From the NCBI GenBank assembly GCA_002414705.1, contig DIAL01000145.1, positions 1 through 11,594 on the forward strand: DNA of 11,594 bases, given 5' to 3'. Of this stretch, positions 7,344 through 11,594 are shown in pieces. A program made the translations under genes and the position numbers. The notes under the pieces are model-generated. The model was not told where the DNA came from, searched no databases, and was given only the letters and a program-made list of their open reading frames with translations. Position 1 is the stretch's first letter; every line of letters starts with the position of its first letter. The DNA comes from Flavobacteriaceae bacterium UBA5079 (lineage in GTDB: Bacteria; Bacteroidota; Bacteroidia; Flavobacteriales; Flavobacteriaceae).

Positions 7344-9194
7344 ATGGAAAAACTATGGAATTATGAAAAAATTTCAGCGCCATTTGTGGAAGGTGATTAC
7401 ACCTATTTCTATAAAAATGACGGACTTCAAAATCAATCGGTTTTATATAGAAAAGATAAAGACGGAAATGAAGACATCTTTTTAGATCCGAATTCGTTTT
7501 CAAAAGAAGGCACAACATCTTTAGGAGGTTTAAGTTTTACCAAAGATGGATCTATGGCAGCCTATGCCATTTCCGAAGGTGGAAGCGATTGGCGAAAAAT
7601 TATTGTCCTGAAAACTGAAAACAAAGAAATTATAGGAGATACCATTATTGATGTGAAATTCAGCGATATGTCTTGGTACAAAAACGAAGGATTTTATTAT
7701 TCGAGCTATGAGAAACCAAAAGGCAGCGAATTATCAGCAAAAACGGATCAACACCGTTTATTTTACCATAAATTAGGAACAGCTCAAAGTGATGATAAAG
7801 TAGTTTTTGGTGATACGGAAAAACGTCGTTATGTAGGTGGTTCTGTAACCGAAGATGAAAATTATTTGGTAATTACCGCAGCAAATTCCACCTACGGTAA
7901 TGAATTATACATTAAAGATTTACGCAACAATAAACCTGTTGTAAAAGTGGTTGCTGATTTTGAAAGTAGTAGTAATGTGATTAATAATGACGGTTCTACA
8001 TTTTTTGTAGTGACTGATTTTGAAGCACCAAATAAACGCATTGTAAAATTTAATTTAAATAAATTTGAACAAGCTCATTGGGAAGATGTCATTTCAGAAA
8101 CCGAAAATGTTTTATCTGTATCAAAAGGTGCAGGATATATTTTTGCAGAATATATGAAAGATGCCGTTTCGGTTGTTAAACAATACAATTTTGATGGTAC
8201 ATTAGTACGCGATGTTGAATTGCCAGGAATTGGATCTGTTGGTGGTTTTGGAGGTAAAAAAGAAGCGACAACGCTTTACTACTCGTTTACAAACTATACG
8301 TCTCCAGGAACTATTTATGCTTATAATCCTGAAACTGGAGAATCTTCTGTATATCAAAAACCAGATATCGATTTTAAATCGGATGACTTTGAGTCGAAGC
8401 AAGTATTTTACACATCAAAAGATGGTACCAAAGTACCGATGATTATCACGTATAAAAAAGGCACCGAATTAAACGGAAAAAAACCAACCATGTTGTATGC
8501 TTATGGAGGATTCAATATTAGTTTAACGCCTTCATTCAGTATTGCAAATGCCGTTTGGTTAGAAAATGGTGGTGTGTACGCTGTTGCTAATTTACGTGGT
8601 GGTGGTGAATATGGAAAAAAATGGCATAATGCTGGCACGCAAATGCAAAAGCAAAATGTATTTGACGATTTTATTGCAGCAGCCGAATACCTAATCAAAG
8701 AAAACTATACATCATCAGATTATTTAGCTGTAAAAGGCGGATCTAATGGCGGATTATTAGTAGGAGCAACCATGACGCAACGTCCAGATTTAATGAAGGT
8801 TGCCATTCCACAAGTAGGTGTTTTAGATATGTTACGTTACCATACGTTTACAGCAGGAGCAGGTTGGGCGTTTGATTATGGAACATCGGAACAAAGTAAA
8901 GAGATGTTTGAATATATTAAAGGATATTCACCAGTTCACAACGTAAAATCAGGTATCGAATATCCAGCAACTTTAGTAACAACTGGTGATCATGATGATC
9001 GCGTAGTACCAGCACATAGTTTTAAATTTGCTGCTGAATTACAGGACAAGCAAACAGGAACGAATCCAACCTTAATTAGAATTGAGGTGAATGCAGGGCA
9101 TGGTGCCGGGAAATCAACAGAAGCAACCATAAACGAGCAAGTAGATATCCAAGCGTTTACTTTGTATAATATGGGAATTAAAACGTTGAAGTAA
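7344..9194 (+). CDS. Prolyl oligopeptidase, propeller and catalytic domains (fragment after the stop)
   Basis: This 616-residue open frame starts at an ATG three bases after the interrupting TAA. It contains the beta-propeller (about residues 10-350) and the alpha/beta-hydrolase domain (about 355-616). Nucleophile Ser467 is in GGSNGG, Asp551 is in DHDDRVVP and His586 is in NAGHGAGK. The NLRGGGEYG segment, also diagnostic of S9A, is at about 416-424. If translated separately from the ATG, the product would have no signal peptide and would lack the N-terminal segment that packs against the catalytic domain, so it would stay in the cytoplasm and might be unstable. The ATG codes for a methionine that fits as an internal residue of the full protein, so it is probably not a natural start. 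Confidence 0.75.
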   Translation: MEKLWNYEKISAPFVEGDYTYFYKNDGLQNQSVLYRKDKDGNEDIFLDPNSFSKEGTTSLGGLSFTKDGSMAAYAISEGGSDWRKIIVLKTENKEIIGDTIIDVKFSDMSWYKNEGFYYSSYEKPKGSELSAKTDQHRLFYHKLGTAQSDDKVVFGDTEKRRYVGGSVTEDENYLVITAANSTYGNELYIKDLRNNKPVVKVVADFESSSNVINNDGSTFFVVTDFEAPNKRIVKFNLNKFEQAHWEDVISETENVLSVSKGAGYIFAEYMKDAVSVVKQYNFDGTLVRDVELPGIGSVGGFGGKKEATTLYYSFTNYTSPGTIYAYNPETGESSVYQKPDIDFKSDDFESKQVFYTSKDGTKVPMIITYKKGTELNGKKPTMLYAYGGFNISLTPSFSIANAVWLENGGVYAVANLRGGGEYGKKWHNAGTQMQKQNVFDDFIAAAEYLIKENYTSSDYLAVKGGSNGGLLVGATMTQRPDLMKVAIPQVGVLDMLRYHTFTAGAGWAFDYGTSEQSKEMFEYIKGYSPVHNVKSGIEYPATLVTTGDHDDRVVPAHSFKFAAELQDKQTGTNPTLIRIEVNAGHGAGKSTEATINEQVDIQAFTLYNMGIKTLK

Positions 9195-9225
9195 CTTTAT
9201 TATAAGCATTTAGTCCGTCTAGAAA

Positions 9226-9261
9226 CCAAAAAAGCCCAAACTTATGTTTGGGCTTTTTTGG
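9226..9261. terminator. Bidirectional intrinsic terminator with 16-bp perfect stem
   Basis: CCAAAAAAGCCCAAAC (9226-9241) is the exact reverse complement of 9246-9261, with a TTAT loop. The central GCCCAAAC/GTTTGGGC stem is bordered by A6 and T6, so it works as a hairpin plus T-run on both strands. It serves the prolyl oligopeptidase gene (+) and probably the convergent PLP enzyme gene (-). Confidence 0.93.
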
Positions 9262-9265
9262 TTTT

Positions 9266-9341
9266 GTAATTCAGAATGAAGTATGTGAAGTGAAGAATCT
9301 TAAAATCTGATAATTGAGATTTCTCCTTTGTCGGAATGTTA
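9266..9341. repeat. Decayed Bacteroidota palindromic intergenic repeat (tentative)
   Basis: The left arm (9266-9301, GTAATTCAGAATGAAG up to GAAGAATCTT) and the right arm (about 9314-9341, TTGAGATTTCTCC followed by GTCGGAATG) form an imperfect inverted repeat around a short AT-rich centre. From memory, arms of the type GTCATTC...GAATCT and AGATTTCTC...GAATGAC are frequent in flavobacterial intergenic regions. Several mismatches and the altered outer ends suggest an old copy. The identification comes from recalled pattern, not from a search. Confidence 0.4.
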
Positions 9342-9364
9342 ATGTTCACAAGAATACGATTATC

Positions 9365-11209
9365 TTACATGTTCTTAACAAAATCCAAAAACACGGCTTT
9401 ATGACGCTCCAAATCCATATTACCAGATAAGGAAGCACGTACAATATAATCTTTATCGCCTTCCTTGGTAGTGCCTTGGGTTGATGTTGCTGGAATGGTC
9501 CAATAACAACCTTTTAATTGACCATAACTCACACAAAACTTACTTTCTTCTGGGATTTCAGTTATCATTAGGTTGATTAGCTTCAAATTTAAAGTGCGTT
9601 TATGTACTTCTTTTTCTTCAGCAGTATTTCCTTCTGTAGGTAAATCTAATGAAAACACGGAAGGTGTAAAGCTTTGTTTTGCCAAGTCATCTGACACGAA
9701 ATTAATTTTCGCTTCAGGTAAAACGTCGTGGATAAAGTTTACAAATTCTCGGGTATTCACATAAGCATCTGCAATCCGTTTATTCATAGACGGTAATTGT
9801 TCAGCAAGCAACTCATATTGCAATGCGGTTGCTTCGTTATCACAAAGCATCAAATGCTTCGCTATCTTATCCATTAACGCTTCTGTTTTGGTGTTTCCTA
9901 CAGCGTATCCAGCAGTACATTTTCCGCCACTTGGGAATTTGGAACCACTAGCATAGGAAATGGTCCTAACGGTTGATAGAATTTCTCCTTCGCCTAAAAA
10001 GTGCACATTCGGGCAAAAGGTTTGATCTAAAATAAAAACAGGATCGATTGCTGTTTCACCCGTTGCTGTTTTTCGGACTTTACTCAATACAGCCTTTAAG
10101 TCTTCAAGGTTTGGCACTTCAACTCGTGGGTTTGTTGGAATTTCTGCTATAATGTACGGAACAGCATCTTGTTTGGCAATGCGTTCCAAAACGGTATCAA
10201 TACTCTGTACCATTTCGTTATCACCATCTACAGGTAAATCTATAACTTCAACCAAATCCAAGCAATCTGCAACACGTCTGGCTTGGTCATTGGTTCCACC
10301 ATAACAATTCGGTGGTACAATAAATTTGATAGCTTTACCTGTATGATTTTCTTGGGCATCGTGAATGAGTCCCATCATAATAGCATATTGCATAGATAAA
10401 CCACTTGAAGCTACCAACGGTATGGATATAGTGTCTGTAATATGTTTTATGTTATTTAAAACTAGTTCTTTATTGGTATCAATATTTTTTGTATTTGCTG
10501 GGAAAGCCGATTTATTGACTAATGCTTTTAAAGCTGTTAGCGAATTTTCAGGTGTCATAGCAATGGTTTCACGACGACGTACATGTTGAATATCCGAAAT
10601 GTAGGATGCGTTTTGTTCACCATTTACGAGTAATATACTACCCAAAGGGTTATGGAGATTGATGTAAAAATCTATATTCGGATTTAAAATTGTTTGCTCA
10701 ATCGTATCTTGATGGGATATAAAAATTGTACTTCCCTTAAAATCAAGAATCGCCTTGGAATTATCAATATGTATTAATTCGAAATTATAACCATACACAT
10801 CTTTAATCGTTTCCGTATAAAAACAGTCTGGTAAGTCTCCAGTATATAGTATCTGGGTGTTTCTGTTTTTCAATAAATTTGTTCTTAAAATAGCCAAAAT
10901 TGGAATCGTCATGGACGAAAAACTAATGACATTTTTAGAGTCAAGCTGGTTTAAGTTTGCAATTCCCCATTCTAGCACGCAGGATAAGGGATGACCCAAG
11001 CGAATATAATCATAAGCCGTTGGTAATTTACGTAATGCTGATGTTGTAGCATTATTGGATTTAAATAAGCGTTCAAACTCGCTTAAAAACTCCGTTTTTG
11101 CTAACGACTCATCATAAATATCTAGTCGATGGGTTGTTAAACGTAGCCAATCTGTTGGCATATTTTCAATAACAGCTTCAATAAAATTTAGCATTTTTGG
11201 GTCTTGCAT
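9365..11209 (-). CDS. Cys/Met-metabolism-type PLP-dependent enzyme with long N-terminal extension
   Basis: The C-terminal half (about residues 255-614) follows the cystathionine gamma-synthase fold-type I family. It shows ASSGLSMQYA (267-276), CYGGTND (302-308), AEIPTNP (355-361), Asp395 in FILDQTF for the PLP pyridine nitrogen, and the probable PLP lysine Lys424 in SYASGSKFPSGG. Such enzymes act on sulfur-containing or related amino acids by elimination or replacement; the substrate here is not known. The family is usually near 400 residues, but this protein has 614 because of an extension of about 230-250 residues that itself resembles the family's N-terminal segment. The ATG at 11207-11209 gives MQDPKML; Met6 (11192-11194) is an alternative start. 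It appears to be a single-gene unit. The nearest family names are methionine gamma-lyase and cystathionine gamma-synthase/lyase, none assignable. Confidence 0.85.
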   Translation of the reverse strand: MQDPKMLNFIEAVIENMPTDWLRLTTHRLDIYDESLAKTEFLSEFERLFKSNNATTSALRKLPTAYDYIRLGHPLSCVLEWGIANLNQLDSKNVISFSSMTIPILAILRTNLLKNRNTQILYTGDLPDCFYTETIKDVYGYNFELIHIDNSKAILDFKGSTIFISHQDTIEQTILNPNIDFYINLHNPLGSILLVNGEQNASYISDIQHVRRRETIAMTPENSLTALKALVNKSAFPANTKNIDTNKELVLNNIKHITDTISIPLVASSGLSMQYAIMMGLIHDAQENHTGKAIKFIVPPNCYGGTNDQARRVADCLDLVEVIDLPVDGDNEMVQSIDTVLERIAKQDAVPYIIAEIPTNPRVEVPNLEDLKAVLSKVRKTATGETAIDPVFILDQTFCPNVHFLGEGEILSTVRTISYASGSKFPSGGKCTAGYAVGNTKTEALMDKIAKHLMLCDNEATALQYELLAEQLPSMNKRIADAYVNTREFVNFIHDVLPEAKINFVSDDLAKQSFTPSVFSLDLPTEGNTAEEKEVHKRTLNLKLINLMITEIPEESKFCVSYGQLKGCYWTIPATSTQGTTKEGDKDYIVRASLSGNMDLERHKAVFLDFVKNM

Positions 11210-11231
11210 ATTTTTACTTTTAAATAGAGCT

Positions 11232-11239
11232 GCAAGGTA
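11232..11239 (-). promoter_or_regulatory. Possible -7 element for the PLP enzyme gene
   Basis: The minus strand reads TACCTTGC, close to the Bacteroidota -7 form TAnnTTTG but with one T fewer in the run. It lies 22 bases before the ATG, similar to the spacing of the better elements in this window. The imperfect match and missing -33 element keep confidence low. Confidence 0.25.
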
Positions 11240-11352
11240 CGGAAATTAGCTATTTTAATGGAATGTTGTGAGAAGTTTTGTTTGGTAAAGTATAGGGATA
11301 ATGTGCTTTTATATTAAAAAGATTCTGCTTCCTTTTTTAAGTTTTTTAAAAA

Positions 11353-11387
11353 CAAAAAAGCCTCACTAAAAATAGTGAAGCTTTTTG
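11353..11387. terminator. Hairpin 1, bidirectional intrinsic terminator
   Basis: AAAAAAGC-C-TCACTA, loop AAAA, TAGTGA-A-GCTTTTT forms a stem of about 13 bp with one C-A mismatch, with A/T runs at both ends. It can terminate on either strand. On the minus strand it directly follows the left copy of the tandem repeat (11387-11463). No clear gene lies between it and the PLP gene start. Confidence 0.75.
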
Positions 11388-11463
11388 TGACCTCGACTGT
11401 TGACTCTTCTAACTTTATTAAGGATTTAAAAAGCATTTTATCGTTCGATTTTGATTTTCCAAA
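11387..11463. repeat. Tandem direct repeat, left copy
   Basis: These 77 bases recur at 11518-11594 with a single difference (A at 11440, G at 11571), an offset of 131 bases. The copy starts GTGACCTCGACTG and ends GATTTTCCAAA. The right border is set only by the end of the window, because the second copy is cut there; the next bases here (ACAGACCC) may also be shared. I do not recognise the sequence. Confidence 0.95.
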
Positions 11464-11471
11464 ACAGACCC

Positions 11472-11513
11472 AAAAAAAATATTCCCAAGAATAAAAAATT
11501 ATTCTCGGGAATA
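11472..11513 (-). terminator. Hairpin 2, minus-strand intrinsic terminator
   Basis: Arms 11480-11494 and 11499-11513 are reverse complements over 15 bases with one A-C mismatch and an AAAA loop (TATTCCC...GGGAATA). Eight A at 11472-11479 give a T8 run after the hairpin on the minus strand, while no T-run follows on the plus strand, so it terminates leftward transcription. It directly follows the right repeat copy, as hairpin 1 follows the left copy, but its sequence is unrelated. Confidence 0.75.
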
Positions 11514-11517
11514 AATC

Positions 11518-11594
11518 GTGACCTCGACTGTTGACTCTTCTAACTTTATTAAGGATTTAAAAAGCATTTTGTCGTTCGATTTTGATTTTCCAAA
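11518..11594. repeat. Tandem direct repeat, right copy (cut by window end)
   Basis: This is 76/77 identical to 11387-11463. It begins at the same GTGACC border after hairpin 2 and is truncated by the end of the window, so its true length and any third copy cannot be seen. The near identity implies recent duplication or active homogenisation, in contrast to the unrelated hairpins between the copies. Confidence 0.93.

Larger units (their letters stand above)
7062..9194 (+). pseudogene. Prolyl oligopeptidase (S9A) lipoprotein gene interrupted by in-frame TAA
   Basis: Two open frames, 7062-7340 and 7344-9194, lie in the same reading frame and are separated only by TAA (7338-7340) and CGC. Joined, they encode 710 positions, the normal length of a prolyl oligopeptidase, a serine peptidase that cuts after proline in short peptides. 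The break falls inside a conserved N-terminal helix: the sequence reads FRSKLK, stop, RMEKLWNY, where relatives have an uninterrupted stretch. In full-length numbering the triad is Ser561, Asp645 and His680, close to porcine Ser554, Asp641 and His680. Everything else is intact and no frameshift is seen. One substitution from CAA, GAA or AAA would create the stop. The cause could be a recent nonsense mutation, a sequencing error, or a tolerated stop bypassed by read-through or reinitiation. Confidence 0.85.
11210..11594. other. Gene-poor right-end region
   Basis: This 385-base stretch has no convincing protein gene. It holds the possible PLP-gene promoter (11232-11239), about 110 AT-rich bases without recognisable structure, and then hairpin 1, a repeat copy, hairpin 2 and a second repeat copy. 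Two short minus-strand frames cross the repeats (11314-11436 and 11499-11567); they share their first 17 residues (MLFKSLIKLEESTVEVT) and end in or past the hairpins, and I do not call them genes. Confidence 0.7.

Noticed and set aside
8202..8442. Short open frames on both strands inside the prolyl oligopeptidase gene
   Set aside because: They lie wholly within the conserved propeller coding sequence, have no family features and are by-products of its codon use. The same holds for short antisense frames in gyrA, the thiolase and the PLP gene.
11387..11400. Possible tRNA 3' end on the minus strand (CAGTCGAGGTCAC resembles an acceptor plus T-arm end)
   Set aside because: No GTTCRA T-loop precedes it, and no matching 5' acceptor half, D-arm or anticodon arm can be found, so no tRNA is called. 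A remnant or mimic cannot be excluded.
11314..11436. 40-residue minus-strand ORF through the left repeat and hairpin 1
   Set aside because: It reads through a strong terminator, has no promoter or ribosome-site evidence, and its shared part is explained by the repeat duplication.
11387..11594. CRISPR array
   Set aside because: Only two copies are present, the repeat is at least 77 bases, and the spacer is mostly a terminator hairpin. No cas gene is in view.

Overview
The window reads as a chromosomal segment of a member of the Bacteroidota, most likely the family Flavobacteriaceae. The DNA is AT-rich. Start codons are preceded by A-rich leaders without Shine-Dalgarno sequences. Three intergenic regions carry the Bacteroidota -7 element TAnnTTTG at a sensible distance from a start codon. 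One lipoprotein carries the C-K-D-D surface-export signal, and the GyrA, HD-hydrolase and C40 peptidase sequences look flavobacterial. No phage, insertion sequence, CRISPR array or defence locus is visible; most of the window is housekeeping content.

Layout. Bases 1-1512 hold the 3' part of gyrA (+), followed after 12 bases by a secreted TPR-repeat protein (1525-2769, +). A bidirectional terminator (2794-2828) separates this pair from a minus-strand pair: an acetyl-CoA acetyltransferase (3618-4796) and, 16 bases further on, an SH3 plus NlpC/P60 peptidase (2846-3601). A divergent promoter region (4797-4925) then leads to a membrane 7TM-HD phosphohydrolase of the PgpH type (4926-6974, +). Next is a prolyl oligopeptidase lipoprotein gene (7062-9194, +) broken by an in-frame TAA at 7338-7340. 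A 16-bp-stem bidirectional terminator (9226-9261) and a decayed palindromic repeat (about 9266-9341) separate it from a long minus-strand PLP enzyme of the cystathionine gamma-synthase type (9365-11209). The right end (11210-11594) has no convincing gene. It holds two copies of a sequence of at least 77 bp in tandem at a 131-bp period, each bordered on its left by a different hairpin.

How the genes relate. They do not form one pathway. They are separate short transcription units: gyrA-TPR, thiolase-C40 peptidase, HD hydrolase, prolyl oligopeptidase and PLP enzyme. Convergent units meet at shared hairpin terminators and the divergent unit starts from back-to-back -7 elements.

The points most worth a second look are the nonsense codon that splits an otherwise intact prolyl oligopeptidase, the tandem repeat-plus-hairpin units that run off the right edge, and the N-terminal half of the PLP enzyme, which looks like a degenerate echo of its catalytic half. 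I found no clearly new multi-gene system.
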